In this document: piece after piece, positions 1-8,989 of the stretch | Layout: each line of letters starts with the position of its first letter | How positions within the stretch are numbered: the first letter of the stretch is position 1 | Assembly (NCBI GenBank): GCA_944392975.1 | Contig: CALXYN010000003.1 | Coordinates: 1-64,000, forward strand | Source of the DNA: an uncultured Spirochaetaceae bacterium | GTDB taxonomy: Bacteria; Spirochaetota; Spirochaetia; Sphaerochaetales; Sphaerochaetaceae | Length of the DNA stretch: 64,000 nucleotides | Direction of reading: 5' to 3' | Translations under genes and position numbers: made by a program | The notes under the pieces: model-generated | The model's database searches: none | Seen by the model: the letters and a program-made list of their open reading frames with translations, nothing else | Told to the model about the DNA's origin: nothing

Positions 1-341
1 GGCGATTGGTAATAAAAAAACAAGAAATAACAGGTTTAAAATGAATATTCTTTGCACAGAAGGAAAATATAAATCCTTGTTCTGCACAACATGAAACTTC
101 AATGCTCAAGAAATCGGAATTTTTCATACGAAGATGACCTTTTCCTATATCTTCTTGGATTGCAGTGTTTCATTGATAGATGACAGCTTCAGAGCCCTGA
201 CAATTGCAAACGAAACTCATTTGCATATGAGTGGAATACAACTGCATGAATTGCAATGAATCAAGTCATAATGATGGTGATGAATCTGCAAGTGATATTG
301 CATCACCAGGGCTGACTAATTGAAAATGTAACTAACCTGCA
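1..341. other. Non-coding stretch with possible RNA folds
   Basis: No convincing coding frame is visible. Two mutually exclusive pairings can be drawn: AGCCCTG (193-199) with CAGGGCT (307-313), and TGGTGAT (275-281) with ATCACCA (302-308). A GCAAACGAAACT string at about 208 recalls the start of a tmRNA tag, but no reading frame from it ends in the usual LAA tag tail, so no tmRNA is called. The stretch may be the left part of the structured element that follows. Confidence 0.3.
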
Positions 342-460
342 CGAGAGAGAAATTCAATTTCTCGGGGTTGAAATATATCTTGAAATGTGATAGGTATCTA
401 TGTAGATAGGGTTAATGTGATTAATTTTGACGGGTCGTGGTTCGAGCCCCGTCTCTCACG
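342..460 (+). other. tRNA-/tmRNA-like structured element, probably decayed
   Basis: The 3' part contains a GGTTCGAGCCCC string of T-loop type, and GACGGG (429-434) pairs perfectly with CCCGTC (448-453). If the four bases TCGT inside are ignored, a normal 5-bp T-arm (CGGGG / CCCCG) appears. The ends 342-350 and 452-460 can pair 8 of 9 positions like an acceptor stem, giving a domain of about 119 nt, too long for an ordinary tRNA and too short for a tmRNA. A competing hairpin is GAGAAA (347-352) with TTTCTC (358-363). I recognise no D-arm or anticodon arm. It could be a degraded tRNA or tmRNA 3' end left at an integration site, or an unrelated small RNA. Confidence 0.3.
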
Positions 461-466
461 AAGAAA

Positions 467-497
467 CTAACTCCTTACGTTGTTAGGACTTTTTTTA
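467..497 (+). terminator. Weak intrinsic terminator after the tRNA-like element
   Basis: CTAAC (467-471) pairs with GTTAG (482-486), followed within three bases by a run of T (490-496). The stem is only 5 bp. Its position right after the T-loop-like 3' end suggests that the element is, or was, a transcribed RNA. Confidence 0.35.
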
Positions 498-806
498 TTG
501 CTTTCTGATGTCGATTTCTCGGATTTTACGCCAATCTTGAGCATCCGAGCAGTTGCCCGAAGCAAGAACCTCTATTGCACAACCCCACCTTATGCTTTTT
601 CAGTGTACTCAATGCAATGCAGGTATCAATTAAGATTACATATTTAATATTCTTAACTAGGATAATCAGAACCGATATTTACTATTCTATTCTAATAAAG
701 GAATTATTTTTGATACACACTAATTCATAGTTCATATTTGGAAATTCAGGTTCAACCGGAACCTTTCAATATCAGGATGTAGAAGTTGCAATGTTTTTTA
801 AACCTG
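498..806. other. Intergenic, nothing recognised
   Basis: About 300 bases of AT-rich DNA between the tRNA-like element and the stop of the convergent ATPase gene. I see no coding frame, no strong hairpin and no repeat. Confidence 0.4.
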
Positions 807-2108
807 TCAGCTATCAATAGCTTTTTCGTCAAGAAGAAACTCTTCTATTCCGATATATAATATTCCCTTCTCATCATACCAAGGAATGATCTCATCTTTT
901 ACAACCACAATTTTTCTGAAAGAATCCTCCACCCTGTTCAGAGAATTTGTCTCCTGAATCCTTTTTGCCTCATCATCTACGGAGAACGCAGACTGGATGT
1001 AGTAACGTCTGTTTCCCTTGTTTGCAACGAAGTCAATCTCTAACTGGGTACGAATCTTCTTTCCATTTTCATCCTTTAAGTTATATTCGACTACCCCGAC
1101 ATCAACATCAAAGTCTCTTACTATAAGCTCATTGTAGATGATGTTCTCCATAATGTGATTCTCTTCCTGCTGCCTGAAATTCAGCCTCGCATTGCGAAGT
1201 CCAACATCAGAGAAATAGTATTTAAGTGGTGTCTCTATATATCTCTTCCCTTTGATATCATAGCGGAAAGCCTTCGACAGAATGAAAGCATCTATGAAGC
1301 AATCAAGATATCTGCTGATCGTATTTGCATTAACCTGCACATGCTTGACGCTCTGGAAAGTATTCGAAAGCTTTGTCGGGTTTGTAAGAGAACCAACGGA
1401 TGATGATATGATATTCAAAAGATCCTCAAGGATGGATTTGTCATTCAGTATACGGTTACGTTCCAGAACATCTTTGATATATACGTTTTCGAAAAGATCC
1501 TTGAGATATTTGCTCTTCTCCTCATGGCTCGTCAGATATAGCACGTATGGCATCCCACCATATGTGAGATACTCTCTCCACGCATACCGTTTTTCTCCTT
1601 CAAATGCATCATGGAATTCCTTGTATGAGAGGGGGAGTATGTGTATCTCATCGCCTCGCCCTCTGAATTCTGTCAGTATGTCGGAAGAGAGCATATGCGA
1701 ATTGCTTCCAGTGACGTAGAGATCAACATTCTTCAGCTTCATCAGTCCAAGTATGACATCGATAAACCCGATTTTTGCTTCATTGGCATCAAGATAGGGA
1801 TTCTGAATTTTTTTTACGAACTGAATCTCATCAAGAAATACATAGAATCTACTGCTCTTATCAGATACCTTGGTTCGTATGTATGCATCAAGTTCAAGAG
1901 GATTGCGGTATCTTGCGTTTGCAGCTTCATCCAATGCAAGCTCGATAATGTTCTCATCTGCAATTCCAATTAAATTTAGATATGAATGATACAGATTAAA
2001 AAGCAGGAAAGACTTACCACACCTTCTAATGCCAGTAATCACTTTGACCCTTCCGTTATCTTTCTTTGAAATAAGCTTATCAAGATAACGCCTGCGTTCA
2101 ATAATCAT
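807..2108 (-). CDS. AAA+ ATPase with DUF4143 domain
   Basis: A 433-residue protein of the AAA_14 plus DUF4143 type (COG1373), a large family of unknown function common in gut bacteria. The Walker A loop GIRRCGKS lies near residue 27 and a Walker B-like FYVFLDEIQ near residue 90; GSNSHML follows as the sensor region. The carboxy-terminal DUF4143 half resembles a PD-(D/E)XK nuclease fold, but the ExK element seen in the 6907-8091 relative reads IQS here, so nuclease activity is doubtful. The start at 2108 is chosen because AGAGGTG stands 5-8 bases upstream; an ATG 21 bases earlier has no such site. The gene stands alone with its own promoter. DUF4143 proteins have been discussed as mobile or selfish genes; the cellular role is unknown. 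Confidence 0.85.
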   Translation of the reverse strand: MIIERRRYLDKLISKKDNGRVKVITGIRRCGKSFLLFNLYHSYLNLIGIADENIIELALDEAANARYRNPLELDAYIRTKVSDKSSRFYVFLDEIQFVKKIQNPYLDANEAKIGFIDVILGLMKLKNVDLYVTGSNSHMLSSDILTEFRGRGDEIHILPLSYKEFHDAFEGEKRYAWREYLTYGGMPYVLYLTSHEEKSKYLKDLFENVYIKDVLERNRILNDKSILEDLLNIISSSVGSLTNPTKLSNTFQSVKHVQVNANTISRYLDCFIDAFILSKAFRYDIKGKRYIETPLKYYFSDVGLRNARLNFRQQEENHIMENIIYNELIVRDFDVDVGVVEYNLKDENGKKIRTQLEIDFVANKGNRRYYIQSAFSVDDEAKRIQETNSLNRVEDSFRKIVVVKDEIIPWYDEKGILYIGIEEFLLDEKAIDS

Positions 2109-2167
2109 TTTGCACACCTCTACAAGCAACGTATTTTTGCATCAATCCGCAATTTTAGTTCGAGTTA

Positions 2168-2195
2168 ATTGTAGCATATCACTCTAAAACTACAA
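2168..2195 (-). promoter_or_regulatory. Sigma-70-type promoter of the DUF4143 ATPase
   Basis: On the minus strand, -35 TTGTAG (2190-2195), a 16-bp spacer and an extended -10 TGCTACAAT (-10 hexamer 2168-2173). Transcription would start near 2161, leaving a leader of about 50 bases. The same TGCTACAAT element recurs before hflX and the gene at 60906. Confidence 0.55.
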
Positions 2196-2273
2196 GAATA
2201 CAAAAATATTTTATCGTCTATCCGCATTTTTAATTCAATTTTAGCTGCGAATAAACATTGAGACTGAGTGAAA

Positions 2274-2850
2274 TCAAGGATTAGACATTTTTCCGTTCCA
2301 TAACCAATAAAGGAAAAGATTCCATGGCAGAAGGGTTATTCCGCCATCCGTTGTTTTTGGGATACTGTCACGAGAGGCAACGATGTACTTATTGAATATT
2401 CCTTCTTCCTTCAGCGCCTTCAGTCCTCTAAAATCTTTCTTCTCACTCACAAGTTTCGTGGTCTTTGCATCAAGGGCAATTTCATCAACAAAGCCAACTT
2501 CAAATAAGGACTGACGTGTACGTTAGTACGACAACTTTTCCTTACGTTTATTGTAATCGAGGTATGCCGATAGCTCTTCAGCAATGTATGTCTCAAACAA
2601 CTTGCTATACTCTGTATCGACAATATCACCAAGTCTAAGCAGGAAGCGTATAAGACCAACATCGAAATAGTAGAACCGTTCAGTCTCAACGGCCTTTCGT
2701 TTCTTCGTCTTTGTATATGGAGTGATAGAGAACCCGATCATAGTGTCATAAAGAATGCCGTACCATTCGGTTATCGATCCCCTACTCATCACATCACTTG
2801 CAATATTGGAGTAGTTGAGTTCCTCTGCATTGGTAAGGGGCATGCGGACG
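2274..2850 (-). pseudogene. DUF4143 ATPase remnant with in-frame stop
   Basis: A carboxy-terminal DUF4143 fragment, closely similar in layout to the intact gene at 6907-8091 (shared TKKRK, YFDVG, LFETYIA and KYIVxSR blocks, ending LPWN.FL..LWNG). The AAA+ half is missing; the fragment begins next to a transposase tail on its 5' side. An in-frame TAA at 2521-2523 replaces what is a tyrosine in the relative (YYRT becomes Y-stop-RT), and the frame then continues undisturbed to a natural TGA at 2274. It is therefore a gene lost first by truncation or insertion and then by a nonsense change, or the reverse. No function is expected. Confidence 0.8.
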
Positions 2851-2857
2851 ATTTCTT

Positions 2858-3065
2858 GGACTTAAGCGATAATTTTTCTTCGACCTGAGCTCAAGTGGGA
2901 TGAGACCTCCAAGTAACATCCTTATTCTTTCTCCATTGTACCAGTGGATGTAGGCATCGACCCTATCCAGGAAGTCTTCAATCGTGACTTCCTTCCCCCA
3001 GAACATCTCATTTTTCAGCTTTTCGAAGCCTCTCACAGGCAAGTTATCATGAAAGCATCCGTGTT
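2858..3065 (-). mobile_element. IS3-family (IS150-like) transposase tail, degenerate
   Basis: The reading frame gives GCFHDNLPVRGFEKLKNEMF, then DFLDRVDAYIHWYNGERI and LGGLIPLELRSK. This is the end of an IS3-family OrfB: the DN and LKNE signature followed by YI.WYN..RI and the GG..P.E.R motif. The catalytic glutamate normally found a few residues after DN is replaced (PVRGF), one residue is missing, and everything upstream is gone, so the element is dead. It abuts the DUF4143 remnant at 2850, which suggests that the insertion, or a later deletion using it, removed the ATPase half of that gene. No terminal inverted repeats could be identified. Confidence 0.75.
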
Positions 3066-3276
3066 ATATTGATAATAATATCCCAGTTCGTGTGATATCA
3101 CATATTATGTAACTTCAATAGCTTCATTAAGACATCAAAAGCAACGATATTACATCTAGATGAATAAGCATTCTGACTAGTGAGTCAGTGACATAGAAAC
3201 GGAAAAGTGAGAGGAAGAACTTCCTTATCGAATCGACTTTCCTCAGCACACCATTGATTCCAAGTTCCTCAGGAAA

Positions 3277-3771
3277 TCACAGTACAAACTCATAAGCAAG
3301 CTTTCTGTCCCCCTCAAACAGAACATAACCAGTATGTCTGAATCCAAGCTTCGGAAGCAGATGCTGCATTATCATATTGCTTCTGTCGGTATCAATCCGT
3401 ATAGATAACGCGTCACGGCTTTCCGCGATAGCCTTGCATCCATTGATGAGCGCAGGGAAAAGCCCTTTTCCACGGAATGAGGATGAGAAGGCAATGCGAT
3501 GAAGCGCTATATACTTTCCATCTGTCATCCACGCACCATCAATCTCATCATATGCACTGTCATAATCAACAATGGCAAGATACCCGGCAATCTTTCCATC
3601 TATGAGTACCTTGTATCCTATACCGTTCTTAGCATCCGATGAGATAAGCTCTTCTGATGGATACTCCGTAGCCCACTGCTTATTCCCATACGAAAGCTGG
3701 AATGTCCTGGCATCTTCAATTATTGCCATGACTTCCCCTATATCCCTGCTATCTATTCTCTCAAGTGTCAT
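3277..3771 (-). CDS. GNAT-family N-acetyltransferase
   Basis: A 164-residue single-domain GNAT protein; such enzymes move an acetyl group from acetyl-CoA to an amine. The acetyl-CoA loop SSFRGKGLFPAL is near residue 97, after the beta-strand ALHRIAF, and a typical late strand follows (LGFRHTGYVLFE). The substrate cannot be read from sequence. No Shine-Dalgarno precedes the ATG; instead a -35 TTGTTC (3801-3806), 16-bp spacer and -10 TTAGAT (3779-3784) lie only 7 bases from the start, so a leaderless transcript is likely. It sits among pseudogenes but its frame is intact. Confidence 0.8.
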   Translation of the reverse strand: MTLERIDSRDIGEVMAIIEDARTFQLSYGNKQWATEYPSEELISSDAKNGIGYKVLIDGKIAGYLAIVDYDSAYDEIDGAWMTDGKYIALHRIAFSSSFRGKGLFPALINGCKAIAESRDALSIRIDTDRSNMIMQHLLPKLGFRHTGYVLFEGDRKLAYEFVL

Positions 3772-3879
3772 ATCAGAAATCTAAAACATTGCGAGTCTCA
3801 GAACAACATAAAATGCTCAATTCTGTGTATGGATATAATGCCTCTTTTGTTGCCAGGCTCATCCTATAAGCTTAAAGAA

Positions 3880-4260
3880 TTACCTTGCCTTCAGTAGTTC
3901 TATGTCTGCAAGCAGATCAGATATCACACTTCCTGCATCTCCATTGATGCAGATTGCGCGATCTGCAATTTTCCGAGGAGCACATGCTTCTCCATAATTT
4001 ATGCAGGCGTATACCGCATCGCGATTGTAATATGTCATCTTCCAGAAAGGAAATTTGATTATCCCTGGTGTGTTTGATCCGACACCGAGTTCAAGGTATA
4101 GAACTTTTCCATTTCTATGATTATCAACGAACTTCTGATACCTCTCTGCAGCCTCATGCCATCCCCTATCTTCAACAAAATTGTCATCGGAGCGAAGATT
4201 AACAGTCATATGGCTGCCGCAATGGGGACAATAAGGAATCAGCTCAGATGGGATCCTCAT
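3880..4260 (-). pseudogene. SIR2-like deacetylase, carboxy-terminal fragment
   Basis: The 126-residue frame matches the second half of bacterial SIR2-family proteins of the variant group: IPYCPHCGSHM (a zinc-type CxxC; only one of the usual pairs is present), NLR.DD.FVED.GWH.AA.RY, LELGVG.NTPGIIKFPFW, ACINYGE and ICINGD. Full proteins have an amino-terminal Rossmann NAD-binding half of about 130-150 residues. Here a stop codon lies just upstream, and only 52 bases separate the fragment from the nitroreductase stop. The gene has thus lost its NAD-binding half and is unlikely to be active. A recent deletion is possible because the surviving part is free of frameshifts. Confidence 0.7.
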
Positions 4261-4312
4261 TCCACACTGCTCCTATACCTGAAAAACATTGCACTTCCAT
4301 CATGTAACTGTT

Positions 4313-5191
4313 TCAGAATTGAGGAACAGCTTTCTCACCTAGATGATGTATCTTCAAAGCATCGCTGCGTGATACCCCTCTTTTGAATGTATATGCAGGG
4401 TATCCAAATCCGAGAGGTACAGTAATGTAATGGTTCTCAGGTATACAAAGGAAAGCTCTGGCCTTCGGGCATATTGAAAGTGCCGCGCCAGGCGTTGAGA
4501 CATATATTGTCCCGATTCCATATGATTCCATCAGCAATTCTACATATGTAAGTGCTATCTGAGTGTCATAGACCCATTCGCCTCTTCCGATTGGAGCATG
4601 GACAAAAAGTGCATGTGGAGCACCGCGGAACATGAAACTTTCACCCTCTTCGCATTTTGTACGGAAGAATGCAATATCCTCTTTTGTGAATCTTCCAGGA
4701 TATATACCTCTGTCAGCAGCATCAAAAAGTTCCTTATGGAAAAGCTCGGCAAACTCCTTCATCGTCTCTTTATCGTCTATGACTGTATACTCTACCAGTT
4801 GATTGCAGCTTCCAGTCGGTGAGTTGCCTGCGATATGCAGAATATGGTCTATGAGAGCCTTATCGACATTCTGATCCTTGTATAAGCGGCAGCTACGTCT
4901 GTTTGTTATAAGAGCTTCCATCTCTTCCGATTTTGGTATCATTGTTCGCGGTAGGCAGTCATCAGCAGTCTTTCCAAGGATGGAGAGAGCACCTGTCGGA
5001 CAGACTGCCAGACACCGCTGGCACTCCCAGCACATCTGCCATTCATCAGTAAGATGATCTATCTCCATATGGGGAAGCCTGTCTTCTCCAAGTTTCAGCG
5101 CCCCGTTCCAGCAGGTTTTCTCGCATAATCCGCAATGGATGCATTTCTCTTTATCGATTACAAGATGCTTATCAAGAATATTATTTTTCAT
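4313..5191 (-). CDS. Nitroreductase with amino-terminal 2[4Fe-4S] ferredoxin domain
   Basis: A 292-residue fusion: a ferredoxin domain with two CxxCxxC clusters (Cys17/20/23/27 and Cys54/57/60/64) followed by a nitroreductase-family FMN domain (ITNRRSCRLYKD near residue 96, and SPTGSCNQ). Such proteins are thought to pass electrons from the iron-sulfur clusters to flavin to reduce nitro compounds or other organic acceptors in anaerobes; the real substrate is unknown. The start at 5191 is preceded by GGAGGGG with a 4-base gap. It follows the nhaC stop by only 10 bases, so it was probably co-transcribed with nhaC. Confidence 0.85.
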   Translation of the reverse strand: MKNNILDKHLVIDKEKCIHCGLCEKTCWNGALKLGEDRLPHMEIDHLTDEWQMCWECQRCLAVCPTGALSILGKTADDCLPRTMIPKSEEMEALITNRRSCRLYKDQNVDKALIDHILHIAGNSPTGSCNQLVEYTVIDDKETMKEFAELFHKELFDAADRGIYPGRFTKEDIAFFRTKCEEGESFMFRGAPHALFVHAPIGRGEWVYDTQIALTYVELLMESYGIGTIYVSTPGAALSICPKARAFLCIPENHYITVPLGFGYPAYTFKRGVSRSDALKIHHLGEKAVPQF

Positions 5192-5201
5192 TTTTCCCCT
5201 C

Positions 5202-6591
5202 CTAAATAGTGAAACCAAGTATTGCAAAGGCTATTAAAGCCATAAGAAGCGCAATGAGCGTATACGGTAGCTCAGTTCTGACGTGATTGATGATCTCAGT
5301 CCCTGTCATTGTTGACGAGAGAATCACGCTGTCTGATATAGGGGAACTCTGGTCTCCGAATACAGATCCTGAGATTATGGCTCCAATCATATACTGAAGA
5401 GGAATGCCTGAAACATAGGCAACTGGAATGAGTATCGGCACAAGAAGGCTTACAGTTCCTCCGCTTGTTCCTGTTGCATATGAAATGACAGCAGCTATGA
5501 GAAGGGATGCTGGAAGTATGAATGAACCCGGAAGATAGACAGTAAATGATGCAATGTATGAAGCAGTACCAAGGACAGAGAGCATTGAGCTGAATGAGTA
5601 TGCAAGAACTAGTATCATCGTAAGTGAGAACATCCCTGTCATACCTTCAATAACCCATGAAATATATCTGTCCACTGTACAAATACCCTGAATTCTGTAG
5701 AACAAAGCTGAAAAAATGAGAGTAAGTACTCCTGCAGAGAATACAGACATTGAGCCATCCCCATTAGCTATGTTTCCATTTCCGCTTATAAGAAGAAGCA
5801 TGAATATGGATGCAACAAGAAAAAGAAGAGGAACAACCATATTCCTTGCAAGAGGCTTCTTTTCAGAAGGAATATCTGTATCGTAAACAGCTTCATTATC
5901 ATCACAGAGAGCATCTGAATCCGCTTTCTTCATAGGTCCTATATCCTTTCCAGTGATAATTGTTACAAAGAGCACAATAATCAAAGCGATTGCAAAGAAA
6001 TGAAAAGGAACTGCTCTCAGTACGAGGGAGAATGGATTTTCTTCAAGTCCAAGATTATTCATGACAGGCGTAAGGAATGAGACAAGCACCGCCGCAGCAC
6101 TTCCGAAGGGAACAAACCAGGCGACAGCCGATCCCGTTGAGTTTGCTATAAAAGCAAGTCTTTCCTTTGGTATACCGAACTTGCGGAAGAATGGTTTTCC
6201 AGACATTGATGTAACTGTGATTGAACTCGTTCCATCAGCAAAGAGAAGCAATCCAAGGATTGATGGAAGCAGTTCAGCCCTTCTTCTGGTTGTTATGATT
6301 CTCTTTCTTTCTGTCGCATATCTTACTAACCCCTCCACTCCTCCGGCTCTGGATACTGCAGACATTATGCCACCCATGATGAGAACGAAAAATGTGGTTG
6401 CAGCAGTACCTGACGATGTGAAGACATTCGCTACCGCATTGATACCGGAAAGAAAATCTCCAGTTACAAATCCAACAACAACCGATGAAACGACAAGTCG
6501 CTACAAGAGCCAGGAAGACGTTTTTCCTGCAGAATGCAATGATGAGAACAATGATTATCGGAATGATAGAAAAGAAACCATATCCATTCAT
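5202..6591 (-). pseudogene. nhaC: NhaC-type Na+/H+ antiporter, frameshifted
   Basis: Together the two frames encode an NhaC-family multi-pass antiporter: amino-terminal MNGYGFFSIIPIIIVLIIAF (first membrane segment, GGAGG site 6 bases before the ATG at 6591), then in another frame GDFLSGINAVANV, LIMGGIMSAVSRAGG, TSMSGKPFF, ATGTSGGTVSLLVPI, FGDQSSPISDSVILSS. The frame changes near 6497-6503, after codon 28 or so: one base too many, or two missing. Downstream from the shift about 425 codons are open and well conserved, so the lesion is young, or is a base-calling error. If real, the transporter is dead unless internal initiation occurs. NhaC proteins exchange external protons for internal sodium. 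Confidence 0.75.
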
Positions 6592-6906
6592 TTTCAGCCT
6601 CCGAAAAGCAGTATATTGAATTGGTTTCTGTAAACAAGAACGCACTTTTTTGTGACCTAGATTACCTTTTTGTGACTTTTGGGAAAAAACGACTGAAATG
6701 CAGAAATTGTGGAAAAAAAATTTTTTAGTTTAAACAACAAAATACGATATAGTCTGAAACTACAGATTATTATGACAAGGACTTATATCTAATTTCCAAT
6801 GATAATTTATTTTCGGATAATGAATTTACAATAGTAGATTTTATCTAAATATCGACTTTATGAAATTCATTTTTCGTCATATAATGATTTTTGCAGAGGC
6901 AAAATC
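6592..6906. other. Intergenic with paired direct repeats and an A8T6 tract
   Basis: Two copies of TTTTTGTGAC end at 6656 and 6676, a 20-bp period, 65-90 bases upstream of the divergent nhaC start. An A8T6 block at 6713-6726 should be intrinsically curved. The rest (6727-6906) is very AT-rich and must contain the promoter of the ATPase gene at 6907; no clear hexamer pair stands out. Confidence 0.35.
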
Positions 6907-8091
6907 TTGAAAAAGTATATAAAGCGTTACATTGATCTGGACAGGATCCTTGACCGGAAATCGGTATTCATTATTGGCCCGAGAATGTGCGGAAAGTCTA
7001 TGTATGTGAAAAATGAAGTCAGGAAACCAGTACTCTATTGGAATCTACTCTCCAATATTCTTTATTACCGCATTGTCAGGAATCCCGCTCTTCTTGAAGA
7101 AACACTTAGAGCAGAAAGACTTACAGAAGGACTTGTGGTTATAGATGAAATCCAACGAGCACCTAAGCTCTTATATACAGTCCACCAGTTCATTGAAGAT
7201 ACGGATCTTGTATTTCTGATGACCGGTTCAAGCGTACGTAAACTGAAGACCGGAGGAGTCAATCTTCTTGGAGGCCGTGCGCTTGAGAAGAAACTGCATC
7301 CTCTCTGCTATCCAGAAATCAAGAACGGGGACAATTACTCTCTTGAACAAATATTCCGAACGGGGTTATTGCCTGAAATGTATCTATACCCAGCAGAGGC
7401 TGACGAAGCTCTTGAGGCATATGAAGGTTTATATCTGGAGACTGAGATTCAGCTTGAGAATGAAGTCAACGACCTGCCAGGATTCATTAACTTCTTAGAA
7501 AAGGCTGCACTCTCAAACGGACAGCAGATCAATTTCTCTGCGTTTGCTTCTGATGTGGGGGTGAGCCGTCAGGCGATAAAAACTTGGTACAAGATTCTCC
7601 TCGATACATTGATGGTTAGGGAAATCAAGCCCTATGGGAAGACGAAGAAGAGAAAGGAAACATCATTTTCCCGCTTCTACTTCTTCGATGTGGGAATTGC
7701 AAGAAGCCTTGCACATATAACAGTTCCAACAGAGACAATGACTGAATATGGTACGCTATTCGAGACATACATCGCAATGGAGCTTGTTGCATATATCGAC
7801 TATACAGGACTGCACAATACAGATATCACTTACTACCGTACCAGCGACGGAAAGAGAGAGGTTGACTTCATCATCGGGGATGAAGTTGCAATCGAGGTAA
7901 AGAGTGCAAAAAATATTACTGACAAGCATCTTGCAAATCTGAGGGAGCTCAAGGAAGAAGGCATCTTCTCCAAGTACATTGTCGTATCACGGGAAGACAG
8001 TCCAAGGAGGCTTGATGATGGTATCCTCATACTTCCATGGAAGAATTTTCTTGAAAAACTCTGGAATGGAGATATCCTCGCAAAACAGTAA
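6907..8091 (+). CDS. AAA+ ATPase with DUF4143 (PD-(D/E)XK-like) domain
   Basis: A 394-residue intact member of the same broad family as 807-2108 but a different subgroup. Walker A is GPRMCGKS (near residue 21), Walker B-like LVVIDEIQ (near 77), sensor MTGSS (near 103). Next come an HTH-like stretch (FASDVGVSRQAIKTWYKIL) and the DUF4143 part, with EVDFIIGDEVAIEVKS carrying the spaced D and ExK of a PD-(D/E)XK nuclease fold. The start is a TTG preceded by AGAGG 8 bases upstream; no ATG fits the conserved beginning (KYIKRYIDLDRIL). It stands alone. The function of the family is unknown; the motifs suggest an ATP-driven DNA-acting protein, which is inference. Confidence 0.85.
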   Translation: MKKYIKRYIDLDRILDRKSVFIIGPRMCGKSMYVKNEVRKPVLYWNLLSNILYYRIVRNPALLEETLRAERLTEGLVVIDEIQRAPKLLYTVHQFIEDTDLVFLMTGSSVRKLKTGGVNLLGGRALEKKLHPLCYPEIKNGDNYSLEQIFRTGLLPEMYLYPAEADEALEAYEGLYLETEIQLENEVNDLPGFINFLEKAALSNGQQINFSAFASDVGVSRQAIKTWYKILLDTLMVREIKPYGKTKKRKETSFSRFYFFDVGIARSLAHITVPTETMTEYGTLFETYIAMELVAYIDYTGLHNTDITYYRTSDGKREVDFIIGDEVAIEVKSAKNITDKHLANLRELKEEGIFSKYIVVSREDSPRRLDDGILILPWKNFLEKLWNGDILAKQ

Positions 8092-8189
8092 TCAGTTCTC
8101 TGACTTATAAAGAGATGAGATGGATAGTAAGCATAGGAAACTATCCCGGAAATTCAGCCTTCACTTTGACAGTTGGTACGGTGTTTACA

Positions 8190-8314
8190 CGGCCACTTTG
8201 GTGATACTACCAAATATAACAAACCAGAAGGCACTGATCTTGTGGAGTTCGCTGAAAGCAAGTCTTTGGGTGTATCGAGTTTTAGGAAGAATGGTTTTCC
8301 AGACATTGATGTAC
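8190..8314 (-). pseudogene. Older nhaC fragment
   Basis: Read on the minus strand this gives TSMSGKPFFLKLDTPKDLLS followed by ANSTRSVPSG, which aligns with TSMSGKPFF.KFGIPKE.L and ANSTGSAVAW in the nhaC gene at 5202-6591. A 29-base block is identical between the two places (6185-6213 and 8285-8313); outside it the match is only partial, with small gaps. It is the relic of a second nhaC copy or of a partial duplication, cut off at both ends. The region 8092-8189 shows nothing else recognisable. Confidence 0.65.
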
Positions 8315-8329
8315 AAAGAGGCTGGTACC

Positions 8330-8657
8330 TTATGATTTCAGGTTTTCCTTATAGTACTTTCCCCATGCTTCCATTGAAGCTATTATCGGCCTCATACTTT
8401 CCCCTACTTCAGATAGAGAGTATTCAACATGAGGAGGAACTTCAGGAAACACAGTCCTGATTATAATTCCATCCGCTTCCATAGAACGTAAACTTTCGGT
8501 AAGAATCTTCTGACTGATTCCATCAAGCGATCGCAAGCTCATTGAAGCGCCAGGGACATACAAGAAGATTTCTCATGATTAACAGTTTCCATTTGCTTCC
8601 TATAAGCTGCACAGTAGTAGCCACTGGACAAGCTGGTAATTCTTCTTTTTTCTTCAT
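8330..8657 (-). pseudogene. HxlR-family regulator, frameshifted
   Basis: The two frames join into a typical HxlR winged-helix protein of about 108 residues: CPVATTVQLIGSKWKLLIMR, RFNEL, then SLDGISQKILTESLRSME and the wing region PHVEYSLSEVGESMRPI. The frame breaks at about 8525-8531, between NEL and RSLDGIS, where two bases appear to be missing relative to the family pattern NELRRS. The ATG at 8657 follows a modest AAAGGG site. HxlR proteins usually respond to small electrophiles or quinones and control nearby oxidoreductases; here the gene is probably inactive. Confidence 0.75.
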
Positions 8658-8989
8658 AATGAACCCTTTAAATAGAATATAACATGCCACAATGCATGTT
8701 ACATACAAAATCACATGCGGCTCTTCTTGAAATTGATTTTGTCATCTGTACCTGGTTTGTACGTTACTAAATAATTCTCGTAATAGCCAGAAAAGCCAAG
8801 AAAACAATCCCAAAACCACAAAAATGCCCATAAAGAATGTTCACAAAGCTCCAAATCGGCATTTATAAATATATCAGCAAGTACGTAATCATAGAAATAA
8901 TCAACTTAAAACAACACCCTGATATCACTGCAAAATACGCTTTGCTCGAACAACAAAATCTATTACATTGGTAAAATCGGAGGGTTCAC
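8658..8989. other. Intergenic, possible coding relic
   Basis: On the minus strand, 8717-8910 is open for about 64 codons with a protein-like composition rich in aromatic residues, but it has no start codon with a ribosome site and I recognise no family. It may be a relic. CGGAGGG at 8979-8985 is the ribosome site of the following grpB-like gene. Confidence 0.3.

Noticed and set aside
200-300. Possible tmRNA tag (GCAAACGAAACT)
   Set aside because: The reading frame after it does not end in the conserved LAA-type tail, and no matching 5' acceptor half was found at tmRNA distance.
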